64,000 nt of DNA from Forficula auricularia (taxonomy: Eukaryota; Arthropoda; Insecta; Dermaptera; Forficulidae): assembly GCA_024734495.1 (NCBI GenBank), contig JALMQS010000818.1, forward strand, positions 582,846 to 646,845. The letters run 5' to 3'. Under the pieces are notes generated by a model. It was given only the letters and a program-made list of their open reading frames with translations, ran no database searches and was not told the origin of the DNA. The translations under genes and the position numbers were made by a program. This document shows, piece after piece, positions 54,665 through 64,000 of the stretch (positions within the stretch are counted from its first letter, which is position 1; each line of letters begins with the position of its first letter).

Positions 54665-54985
54665 TTAAAAAAAAATTGGAGGAAGCGACTTAAAATCAGA
54701 AATAGCAATCGATTCTCATCTAATACTTGAGGAATAATAATTCTACATTGGATTTTTGACGTTTCGGTTATTATTGGTAACCATTGCTGAAGACATGGAG
54801 GAATCGTCTTAAAATCAAAAATAATTATCGATTCTACTACTAGAGAAATAACCTTATTGCATTCCATTTTTGATGTTTTGACTAATAATAATGGCAACCT
54901 CTACTGAAAACGTGGAAGAATCGAATTAAAATCAAAAAGACTAAATTCTTTTTTGGTAAACAACTCAAGCTTCCCATTGGATAAA
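54665..54985. repeat. GAAGACATGGAGGAATCG repeat, second tandem set
   Basis: GAAGACATGGAGGAATCGTC and GAAAACGTGGAAGAATCGAA units about 120 bp apart. It ends with the same TTTTTTGGTAAACAACTCAA as the copy at 7085-7450. Confidence 0.7.
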
Positions 54986-55179
54986 GTAAATAAAAACTAA
55001 AAATAATTTTATGATTGAAATCTTAAACTTAAGCAGCTTTTTTTATTATTATTATTTTATACCTATGTAAAATTAATGATAACATGAAAATGAAAAACAA
55101 CACTTTTATCAGCACGGGTTCACCTTTATCAGTACACGTGTTGAAGATACGTCTTGATTAGGATGTTTAATTCTTTGAG
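54986..55179. other. Spacer
   Basis: Contains a short TTATTATTATTA tract. No gene. Confidence 0.3.
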
Positions 55180-55640
55180 AGGTTTTATTTTATTTTTTTT
55201 TTTTTTTTATGATAATGATGAGAGAAGGAGTTACACCAAAAAAGGTGCAACCCCTAAAGGCCTGGGTTGGCCCCTCCATCGTGAAAAGAAGAAGAAAGAA
55301 TTTTATGGGTTGGGCGGGGGTCGAAGGTATCTGTGGATACGGGTCTTAAATAGCTGAAGGTTATAGGTCGCGGGAAAGATGGTGGCAGGGAGCGAGTTCC
55401 AGTCTCTGGAGGTCAAAGGATAAAAGAGTTGGCGAAAGCGCTTGTTCGAAATTTATCCAATTTGACAGCGAAGGGGTGCTGAGCGTTAGAAAACCGCGTG
55501 CTTCGCGCAAAGAGGGCATTAGGGGGATAATTGATTTCAGCTCGACTGAACAGACACCGTGATAGTATCTGTAGTACAGGGAAAGGGCAGTTTAAGTTAA
55601 AGGCAAAAGTTATAGTGTTATTAAGCAAATACATAGATCA
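55180..55640 (-). pseudogene. LINE 3' end with ORF C-terminus, broken
   Basis: On the minus strand FSRAEINYPPNALFARSTRF, then HPFAVKLDKFRTSAFANSF, followed in another frame by LPATIFPRPITF-like sequence. This resembles the CR1/Jockey-type ending (FARSTRxxNA...RTxxFxNSFFPRTIRDWNxLP). The element finishes at its low-coordinate side with CATCATTATCATAAAAAAAA, a genuine A tail. At least one frameshift is present. Confidence 0.6.
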
Positions 55641-55844
55641 AATTAGCTCATATTAGTTTCAAAGAAGAGGAGGTGGGGAAAAAGTGTAGTAAATTCTGCT
55701 GAGAATGAAATACTGTATAATATTGTTACTGCCACTGAGAGAGGAGACAGAGGCTTGTCACATTGTATTTCTTTCACTGACCTTTCAAAACCCTGAAGAA
55801 GGAGGGAATAAACCTCCGAAACGTCGGCTTTGAATAGATAGTTA
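55641..55844. other. Spacer with MITE fragment
   Basis: 55785-55835 (CCTGAAGAAGGAGGGAATAA, CTCCGAAACGTCGGCTTTGA) is part of the 26970-27380 family. Confidence 0.5.
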
Positions 55845-57068
55845 GCTCAAAAACTAGTGTGAATATCAAAACGAAATTTCACCTGTAGTTTTGGTGCATC
55901 GAGATTATAAGCTAATTAGATTTTGGTTGAAATCGGAACCAAAATTAAGGAAGGGTTTAAAATTAAAACTATAAGATTTTCAAACTAAAAAAACAAGAAA
56001 AAGGAAATACACTATTATAATAACGAAAATATTATATATATTTTTCTGGGGACAAAATTAAGGGGGGGGGGAGTCAAATAATAAATACTAGGCCCTTGGA
56101 CCAAACCGAACCAAATATTGAATATTTTTGGTTAATTTTTGAACTTTTAGTCTTCTGATTATGTATACCTACAAAATTTGGTTGAGTTTGGTACAAGAAT
56201 TGTATTTTTTGACCCTCCCCCCACCCTCTAAATCAGCTATTCTCAACCGCTGGTCCGGCGGACCACCAGTGGCCCGCGGAGAAATTTTACTAGTCCGCGG
56301 ACAATTTTTTTCTCTCCGCGAAAAAAACATATAAAAAAAAAATAATAATAATAACTAAATTTTAATTTATAAAATTACGAAATACAAATATCTTAAACTA
56401 ATTTTTATTCTATGTAATTTATGATTAGTACGGCCCTGAAGAAAAATTCCCGAAATGCTTACAAGTGCGCGCAATCTTCTCATTAACAATACATGCCAAT
56501 ATGAAAATTATAGATATTTAATTATTAGTGTAGTATCACATGTTGGATTATATTGTTGTGTTCATATGCAATGATTTTGTGATTTTTTTTATAATTTCTG
56601 ACATTTTTTGTTGTAATTTTTGTCAAGGGTTTGTTATTTATTAATAATTATTATTACAAACAAACAACAAATTATATTTTTTGTAAATGCTTTTGATTTA
56701 ATTTTTTAGTAATCGTAAAGAGTGATATTTTTTGTTGTGTTACTATGTCCATGAGTTTGTGATTTTTTTTTAATTTTCTGTGATTTTTGTTAAAGCTTTA
56801 TATACTTAATTTTTATATGTATATATAATTACATATCTTTACATTTAAATATTATTGTAAGTAAATGATAATAAAAATGTTACAATTAACTTATGTAGTA
56901 GTTCTTTAATACCTAGTAAAATTTTGTTGTTAAAAAAATATCACTGGTCCGCGAATTTTTTTTACAAATTTTACTGGTCCGCGGGCCAAAAAAGGTTGAG
57001 AAACGCTGCTCTAAATGATTTTATTAAATATATTAATTATAAGAGAGGGGCCAAGCATATGGTAACTT
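55845..57068. repeat. ACTTTACCATACA family copy, interrupted by a hAT element
   Basis: TAGCTCAAAAACTAGTGTGA at the left through CCCTCTAAAT at 56233, resuming GATTTTATTAAATATATTAA at 57017 and ending AGCATATGGTAAC. The intact copy at 26790 reads CTCTAAATAATTTTATTAAA across the same point. Confidence 0.7.
56234..57008. mobile_element. hAT non-autonomous element (775 bp)
   Basis: Left end CAGCTATTCTCAACCGCTGG, right end GGTTGAGAAACGCTG. Perfect 8 bp duplication CTCTAAAT (56226-56233, 57009-57016). Sub-terminal CTGGTCCGCGG blocks are repeated at both ends. No transposase is seen. Confidence 0.85.
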
Positions 57069-57094
57069 TAGAATCACGCTTTCCGTGGCGCCGG

Positions 57095-57680
57095 GATTTT
57101 GATGTGATTTACTAGTAAAAAAGTTAATTTTTCTATATAATTATAACTTACATAGAATCTGGGGTAACAAAAATTTTCTCAATCAAAATTGGATCGTGAA
57201 TGAAAAAAGTTTTAGAAACGCTGCTTTAGGCAAACTGATTTTTACTTCTATTAGCCTAGTATTAGATTCAAGGGAAAATTTTCATTTTTTCTTTTTTGCC
57301 CATTCTTTTGAAAAATGAGAAAAATCATTTTGTCTGTCTATCTCGATTCCGATACTCGCGATAGTTTAAGAACAAAACGTCGAAGAAAGTTCGTTCTTGT
57401 GGTAAAATATTTTTATTTCTAATAGAGAGAGTTAATTATATTTTGGGCTTTCTAGCTTTAAGTAAAACTTCTGTTTCAAAAATAAAGAAACATCATTTTT
57501 ATCATGATTTTATTAAGGTATTAAATCAACGTTATAATATAGTCATAAATAAACATTTTATTTTATATTTAAGTTTATTATTAAGGCGTCTCTAACGTAA
57601 ATAAGTTTTCAATTTTTATTATTTAATAAATGGGCGAATGAGAGATTGATTCTTTAGAATCTGATCAAAGAAAAAGACTA
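57095..57680. repeat. Interspersed element, inverted partner of 47640-48245
   Basis: Includes AAAAAGTTTTAGAAACGCTG (complement of the hAT-like end at 48090) and ATTAGCCTAGTATTAGATTC. Confidence 0.7.
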
Positions 57681-57685
57681 AATAA

Positions 57686-58791
57686 GCTGACGTGTTCTGA
57701 TGTGGCCATCCACTTGACTTTACCATACAGCCTGTCCCCTAAAATTATTTATAATCATGTAAGGGGGAGAATTAGTTTTGAATTTTTACTTCTGGCGGTC
57801 CACTGATTATGTATACAAAATTTGGTTGAGTTTGCTCAAATAGACTATATCTTTAATTTTTAACCCCCTCCACCCGCCTTAATTTTGGGTCGATATGCAC
57901 CAAAATCTAATCAGCTCTTAATCTCAATAAACCAAAACTTCGTGTGTAATTTGGTTTCGATATTCACACTAGTTTTTGAGCTAGCTCGTCCACAAAAAAT
58001 TTGGTAACTCAAAGACTAACTAACAGACAACCAGACTAACAAAAATGATTTTTACTTTACCATACAGGGTATGGTCAAGTATTGTAATCGTGCATGAAAA
58101 AAGTGGGTTTTTTCCTTCTTTTTTCCGAAATATCTCAAAAACGGCTGAAACTATTTTGATTAAAAAAAATTGAGCGAAACCAAGGCATTTCGGTCTACAA
58201 AAAAGTTCTAATATGTGAACATCGAAAAAATTATATTTTTCGAGATAATAATTGTTTTGTCAAAATGTCTGTTAGTCTGGTTGTCTGGTTGTCCGTTAGT
58301 CTGTGCGTTACCAAATTTTTGTGAGCTAGCTCAAAAACTAGTTTGAATATCGAAACCAAATTTCACACGTAGTTTTGGTCCATTGAGATTAAGAGCTGAT
58401 TAGATTTTGGTCCATATCGGGCCAAAATTAAGGGGGATGGAGGGGGGTTAAAATTAAAAATCTAGGCCACTTGAGCAAACTCAACCAAATTTTGTATATT
58501 GTACATAATCAGTGGATCCCCAGAAGTCTAAAAATGCAAAAACTAACCGCCCAAAATGGGGGGGGGGGGTTGTAGTGTCAAAAAATGAGAATTTTGGCCT
58601 TTTACCAAACTCAACCAAATTTTGTATACATAATCAGTGAGCCCTCAGGAGTCTAAAAATGCAAAAACAATAACCCCCATCCCCTATATGATTATAAATA
58701 ATTTTATTAAATATTAAATATAAGTGAGGGACCAGGTTTGTATGGTAAAGTCAAGTGGATGGCCACATCAGAACACGTCAGCTTATTTTAT
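57686..58791. mobile_element. ACTTTACCATACA palindromic element, full copy (1.1 kb)
   Basis: TAAGCTGACGTGTTCTGATG then TGGCCATCCACTTGACTTTA at the left is mirrored by CATCAGAACACGTCAGCTTA at the right end. The inner right arm begins again with ACTTTACCATACAGGGTATG at 58054. Half or partial copies lie at 23290, 26082, 44362, 48360, 55845 and 60480. Confidence 0.75.
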
Positions 58792-59435
58792 CTTAAAGAC
58801 CCGCTCATAAGCTCGAAGTATTAAAACTTTTTATAATCATTTTTAAAATCTGCCGCCCCTATCAGAGTGCCACTCGCTAAGCTACTGGTCGCCTGCCCTG
58901 GGTTAGTCATTATTAGCAGATTATAGGGTTAGATGGAGATATCCGGGCCTGTACAGTGATATATTTTTCATTCATAAAGAAATTAATTATTTAAAACAAC
59001 TCTCCTATTATTTTTTTCCTAAAACTTATGTAATTCTAATCTATTCCAAGTTTATTTACTTCTCGTGTAATAACGTTATCTTTTTGAAAAATATTTCCAA
59101 GGGATTTTCCCATTTGGTGTCAGGGAATTTCTTGCTGCCATGTTGGCTGCGCGCAAACAAAAATAATGAATCAGATTCAAACATCTCGAAAAAATGACAA
59201 ACTGGTTAAAGGTTAATTCTTAATTAATATTTGGTAAATCACATGACTTCCTATTAGTCTATCTTTAGTCTGATATTATTTTAAATAAGATTCTTTTGTC
59301 ATAAAATGTAGACTGATATGTTATGTAGTACAATCTTCTATTGATAAGATAATTATTTTTTTTCTGAATTGCTTTTTCAGTTCTATCCATTCCGTTAACA
59401 AGTTTACATGCCTAGAATATTCCTTAAAATAAAAT
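58792..59435. other. Upstream region of the ZIP gene
   Basis: 58840-58900 (CTGCCGCCCCTATCAGAGTG, TAAGCTACTG) is a hAT-like end fragment. The 450 bp before the ATG at 59436 is AT-rich and should contain the promoter and 5' UTR, but no specific element is identifiable. Confidence 0.45.
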
Positions 59436-59563
59436 ATGGATCTTTATCAAGTGAAATGGCTTGTTTTAGTTGCCTTATTTTTTCTCACTTTAATCTTTTC
59501 AGTTTTACCATTAAAATTAGTAGGTAAATTTCAAAGTACTTTGGATACCAATAAACGTATAAA
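59436..59563 (+). CDS. ZIP (SLC39A1-3 type) zinc transporter, exon 1
   Basis: ATG at 59436 gives MDLYQVKWLVLVALFFLTLI then FSVLPLKLVGKF and a donor ATAAA/GTAAGT in phase 2. A hydrophobic helix (about residues 7-28) right at the N-terminus with PLKL after it matches the first membrane helix of ZIP transporters, which carry zinc into the cytosol across the plasma or vesicle membrane. The cytosolic side continues LDTNKRIK into exon 2. A short N-terminal exon of this kind is usual for the family. Confidence 0.8.
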
Positions 59564-59631
59564 GTAAGTATTACCATTTTATTTAATTATTTTTTGAAAT
59601 CATAAATTAATTGTTTTTTAAATGTTTCTAG

Positions 59632-59734
59632 ATATGCAAGAATTATAAGTCTGCTTAATTGTTTTGCTGGCGGAGTGTTTATGGCCACAGGGCTCCTCGA
59701 TTTATTACCTGACACTAGTGAAACACTTAAGAAT
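59632..59734 (+). CDS. ZIP zinc transporter, exon 2
   Basis: After acceptor TTTCTAG/ATA the exon reads YARIISLLNCFAGGVFMATG, LLDLLPDTSETLKN, then donor AAGAAT/GTAAAT. FAGGVFxxTxLLDLLPD is the signature of the second helix in ZIP1/2/3 proteins. The phase matches exon 1 (AA plus A makes Lys). The rest of the transporter (histidine-rich loop and helices 3-8, with the HxxxE metal site) is not seen before position 64000, so the gene runs off the right edge with a second intron of at least 4.2 kb. Confidence 0.85.
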
Positions 59735-60829
59735 GTAAATAATAGTAATATTTATTTATTTTTTTGATAAGATAAATCATATCTTTGACATCTTAGATAT
59801 CGGTCTGACATTTTAAAGTTTGGAAATTTTTTTTGAAATTTTGAAATCTTAGAATCTTACTATCTGAGCTCGAATATATAATATTTATTTTTATAACTCT
59901 CCTAAAAATTAAATTTATGAACCACTTCAAAAATCCTGAAGTGATAAATGAATAGTTTTACTTTTCAAGAAATTTTTATTTATTCTTATAGTATATCGAG
60001 GGATGAACCACGATTGGAATTAGGTGTACACCGTCTTTGGAATTATTTGGAATTCATTAGATAATCTATTGTCTTCTACTTGGAAATGAAAGTGGAAGTG
60101 AGTGTGTACACGATTTTAGGTCGCGGTTCACCCCTCTTAGTATATTATATACAGAGCTCCAATATAATATTTATTTTTATATCTCTCCTAAGTCTCCTCA
60201 GATAGTAATTTTATACACATTTTGATTTTTAATATTTAATTTATTCAAGAAAATAATGAAGTTGTACAATTATTAATAATAATAGCCAGTATTTATGGAG
60301 TATGATTTTTTAAGGGGATAAAATTTTTGCCCTTATTTTATAAATTCTAATATTTTTTAGATGATATTAGTTATTTATATAATATATGATTCTTAATTTT
60401 CGAATGAGTAAGTCTTAAATTTATTTGATAATTTATATTCAAAGTGAGGTGAATTTTTCAAATAATACTATCCTTTTTACTTTATCATACAGGTATAGTC
60501 AAGTATTCTAATCGTGCATGAAAAAAGTTGGTCTTTTACTTCGTTTTTTCAAAACAAAATTTCACATGTAGTTTTGGTTCATTGAGATTAAGAGTTGATT
60601 AAATTTTGGGTGAAATCGAACCCAAAATTAAGAAGGGGGATTAAAATTATAAAATTTTCAAACAAAAAAAACAAGAAAATTGAAATTTACTTTAAAACCT
60701 ATATTAAATAATAGTCCAGGCAAATTACGATTTGAAAAGGAAATAATTTCCGGTAAAGATTTTATTGCTGGAATACCTTTATTGGTACTCCAATATTACT
60801 ACCCTAAGTTTTCCCCCATATCTTGTGTT
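59735..60829. other. ZIP intron 2, first part
   Basis: Contains the MITE at 59997-60137 and a partial copy of the 58 kb family at 60480-60720 (ACTTTATCATACAGGTATAG). No exon is seen. Confidence 0.5.
59997..60137. mobile_element. CGAGGGGTGAAC MITE, second copy, perfect 8 bp duplication
   Basis: Ends CGAGGGATGAACC and GGTTCACCCCTCT. TAGTATAT flanks both sides (59989-59996, 60138-60145). The body is the reverse of the copy at 32841-32994. Confidence 0.85.
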
Positions 60830-61935
60830 GTGGAAATTTTTCTACGCGCCTCAAAATGAGAAAATTTCGGAGTATTTTCAGTTTTTCTTGAATAACTCTA
60901 AAACTGCTTATCAAATCAAAAAGAAATCTATTAGATAAATTAAAGCTCTTTAAATTACGCTTAAAATGATAACAATTTCATCTATTTAGGTTAAGTAGAA
61001 CCAGTATTAGCGCCTGTCAAAAAACAGCCCCCGGGATCACTTTTGAATATCCCTAAAACTCGTATTTTTTTCGATTTTTCACCATTTTGACCATGAAGGA
61101 GACAAAGACCACTCCATACATCTTTAAACTAGATTAAATTTGCTACAATTTAAGTAAAGTTACATCTTAATTGGATAATGGTAACCCGTGCCTCAATGAT
61201 ATTGAAGTTTGCAGTTTTTCCTTCATAAAATGAAAACCACTCATCCTAGAAACTTGATTTTTGTCTAATTCTCTAGTAAATTTTGTTGACTTGAACGTTT
61301 ACTTGGACCACTTTTTTGATAAAACTCTTATATGTATAGATACCTAGCATTTTCCATGACGCTTTTGAGGATTCAGATCATATCCTGTCCGGAAAATCTA
61401 GGATATCTATAAATCTAAGAGTTTTATCAAAAAAGTCGTTCAAGTCAACGAAATTTCCTAGAAAATGATATAGGAATCAAGTTTCTAGGATGAGTGGTTT
61501 TCATTCTATGAAGGAAAAACTACAATTTTTTGCAAAAAACTGCAAACTTCAACCTCATTGCGGCACGAGTTACCATTATCCAATTAAGATGAAACTTTGT
61601 TTAAATTGTAGCAAATTTAATCTAATTTAAAAGTGTATAGAATGGTCTTTGTCGAAAACGTGCTCCTTCATGGTCAAAATGGGGAAAAATCGAAAAAAGT
61701 ACGAGTTTTAGGGACATTCAAAAGTGATCTTGGGGGCTGTTTTTTGACAGGCGCTAGTACCAGTTCTACTTAACCTAAATAGATGAAACTGATATCATTT
61801 TACTCGTAATTTAAAGAGCTTTTATTTATCTAATAGATATCTTTTTGATTTGATAAGCCGTTTTAGAGTTAGAGAAAAACTGAAAAAGCTCCGAAATTTT
61901 CTCATTTTGAGGCGCGTAGAAAAATTTCATTCATT
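60830..61935. repeat. Large hairpin (foldback) element, copy 2
   Basis: CTACGCGCCTCAAAATGAGA at the left is mirrored by TCTCATTTTGAGGCGCGTAG at the right. The centre is near 61375. The middle shares CCTAGAAACTTGATT and GACCATGAAGGAG phrases with copy 1 at 212-1727, but the outer arms differ, so the two are related rather than identical elements. Confidence 0.8.
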
Positions 61936-63794
61936 ACATTCATACAAAGATCTTTAAGAAAGGAATGTTTAAAGTAGTTCTTTCACAAATGCAAAAATTC
62001 AAGAAGTCTTCGAAACTTGGAATATAAGTGATTAAAAGCATAATAAACACACTGTTAAAATTTGAAGCCGATTTACCACACCACACGTGAAATAATTGCA
62101 ATTAAATATGAAATTTTTTACACATGCTAGATTGGAAAAGGGTGGGAAAATGATCATTATTGTATTTTTTTTCATTGAAGGACTTTCACCATCTTGATGG
62201 AAAAACTAATATTTGTTAGAATAATATATTCGGAGTAACTTAAAAAAATTGAAATTATTTACCTAGTAGTTTTGATAAAAATAAAAAAACAATATATTTG
62301 GGCTATTATTTTTAGTGGAGGGGATATTGGTAAGGTCAATGGCTTGGAAACTATTCATTCATAAAGAGGATATAGTAGTGTGAGAAGTACAGTCACGTTA
62401 AAAAAGCATAACCTAAAATTTTAGCACCGTTCATATGTATAGAGTGGTTGATGAGAGTAAAATTTTTTCTGTGGATTGTCGCGAAAGAACTACCTTAATG
62501 TGATGATTTCTAAAATATTTACTACTGAAGTTAATCAGTGGTGAGTTGGTGTACGAAACTTTATAGGTAGTCAATAAATATCAATAATCTTTAAATTATT
62601 GTATTTATTTCATTTGTGAATATATGTAATAACCCTAGAGATTTCAAGAATATTAAACTTATTGTTGTAATTAAGCCTTATTAATAAACAATTCTTGTTC
62701 TAAATGCACATAGTTCATTACTAAATCATTAATTAACTGCCAGAACAACTAATGTATTTTGTGTCAATTTGATTATCTTTGTTTGACACTAATTTACGCT
62801 CTTAAATTTATTGTTTCACCTAAGTCTTTTCATAAATAAATATTTTTTCTTCCCTAAAAATATTCATACCAAATATATCCAATTGTTTAGCGCTTGCTTA
62901 ATAATTATTTAATAAACTATGTGCATTTTAAACAAACCATGTTTTATTACTAAAATTAACTTGAAACAATCAAATTAAGAACGCGAAAAAGTTTTAAATA
63001 AAGACAAGAATTGTGTATTAAATTAATTTTTCTTTTGATTTTACTTGAAGTTCAAATTCCTAATAATCCATATTTAGAATTTAAAACCGGCATTGCAATT
63101 CGCATAGTGAGGGTTCCGTACTTATATTAAAATTGATGAGAATTTACAAACGTTTATTTAAACCTATTTAATAAAAAATCGCTGATTGAACATCAATTAT
63201 TACGAAATACTTTTCAAAACTGTTACCCTCGGCAAAATACCTATATATTATAATTATTATCAAAGTAATATTAAAAAAGAAAACATAATGAGAAATATTT
63301 AATTCATATTGAATAAACAGATTTGTGCAATTTTTCAAAATTTCAAGTCAAGTGGTTTCTAATTCCCGAAAAGAATTTCAAATGAATTAAATTAATACAA
63401 AATTTAGCTTAATTTTACTTAATTATATTTTTACAGGGATACCTTACACCTCCATCATAAAAAAATATTACATAGCCATTCGACTACTCAGAAAATTCGA
63501 CTCTACCCAAAATAATCACTCGATTAAAATTATAATATTGTTTTTGATTTCGAGGAAAATGAATACATTTAATTATCATGTTTGTATCTTATTTACTATA
63601 CAGGCTACATTGGTCTAACAAACGAACAGACTGACGTTATAAAGTAAAGGTAGACTTTCGTTTCACTTTTTATATGGAACACTAAAAAGATGTAGGTACA
63701 TATCACCCAATTAATTATATTCGGATACATATGCCTGTCAAAATTTAAATAAATTATAACTAAAAATTCAAAAGTACCTTGTTCTTTCATTAAA
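61936..63794. other. ZIP intron 2, later part, no gene recognised
   Basis: AT-rich. A weak inverted pair (CTAAATGCACATAGTT near 62700 and AACTATGTGCATTT near 62925) brackets about 240 bp. No exon of the transporter is seen. Confidence 0.45.
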
Positions 63795-63798
63795 TTAA

Positions 63799-64000
63799 GG
63801 TAGTTGTTCCGCCAAATGGGTTTTCTTAGGATTTTTTTGAAATTTAGACAGATTATTATTTAAATACTTCTGTATCGATTGGTGACAAAACGAAATTTAT
63901 CAACAATATAGTTCCGGGGATATTAAATTTCAAAAATAGAGTTTTTCAGACTCTTTAACATTGCACTATATGGGATATCGGAAAATTTACATACATATTT
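63799..64000. mobile_element. TTAA element copy running off the window
   Basis: TTAA at 63795-63798 is followed by GGTAGTTGTTCCGCCAAATG. The sequence to the window end is the reverse complement, with divergence, of 5330-5540 (for example TCGATTGGTGACAAAA, GATATCGGAAA). Confidence 0.8.

Noticed and set aside
49452..58900. A possible 9.4 kb hAT element between GGCGTAGTTAGGG at 49453 and the inverted end near 58890
   Set aside because: Ends are related in sequence, but the flanking 8-mers match poorly and unrelated complete elements fill the interval. More likely two separate hAT ends.
1..64000. CRISPR arrays, operons, Shine-Dalgarno sites, bacterial terminators
   Set aside because: Split genes, arthropod transposons and the lack of dense gene packing show eukaryotic DNA. 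Short tandem units such as 7085-7450 lack the even repeat-spacer pattern.

Overview
The window is eukaryotic nuclear DNA, almost certainly from an insect or other arthropod. It is strongly AT-rich. Its genes are split into small exons with GT/AG splice sites, and most of the rest is transposable elements of the kinds common in arthropods: Tc1/mariner, hAT, TTAA-target and PIF-like MITEs, short Helitrons, RTE-like and RNase H-bearing LINEs, tRNA-derived SINEs and many foldback elements. There is no bacterial gene layout. I cannot fix the insect order from sequence alone.

Three host genes are touched. (1) A tau-tubulin-kinase-like protein kinase runs on the minus strand from about 30.58 kb down to 3.65 kb. 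Six exons (30483-30577, 28045-28129, 20921-21073, 10000-10214, 6046-6197, 3647-3868) join in a consistent order, and their splice phases agree once three single-base indels are allowed for. It continues past the left edge. Its introns are packed with transposons. (2) One plus-strand exon at 40693-40830 encodes part of the membrane region of a class C orphan GPCR (GPR158/179 or Drosophila smog type). (3) A ZIP (SLC39A1-3 type) zinc transporter starts on the plus strand at 59436; its first two exons are visible and the rest lies past the right edge.

Mobile-element layout: 0.2-3.3 kb holds large hairpins. 4.9-5.5 kb is a TTAA-flanked element. 6.35-9.45 kb is a SINE broken by two later insertions. 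10.6-16.6 kb is a run of three Tc1/mariner-type elements, the third with a broken DD34E transposase gene. 16.85-20.28 kb is an element with about 530 bp inverted repeats carrying a 439-codon gene that combines a FEN/PIN-like nuclease domain and a cysteine-rich CXC domain. 21.6-25.4 kb holds Helitron, SINE and LINE pieces, including an RTE-like LINE with a 15 bp target duplication. 26-32 kb holds MITEs and a Helitron. 33-44 kb is dominated by a foldback family ending in AACCGACTTC, part of it inside a 4.3 kb hAT element with perfect 8 bp duplications. 44.6-52.4 kb holds a probable solo LTR and foldbacks. 53-54.5 kb is the tail of an RNase H LINE. 55-58.8 kb is a nested hAT and palindrome cluster. 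59.4-64 kb is the ZIP gene start with MITEs in its second intron.

The most unusual item is the nuclease-CXC gene inside long inverted repeats at 16.85-20.28 kb. The most useful host-gene observation is the kinase, which has a non-RD catalytic loop (HCD in place of HRD) and three single-base frame breaks.
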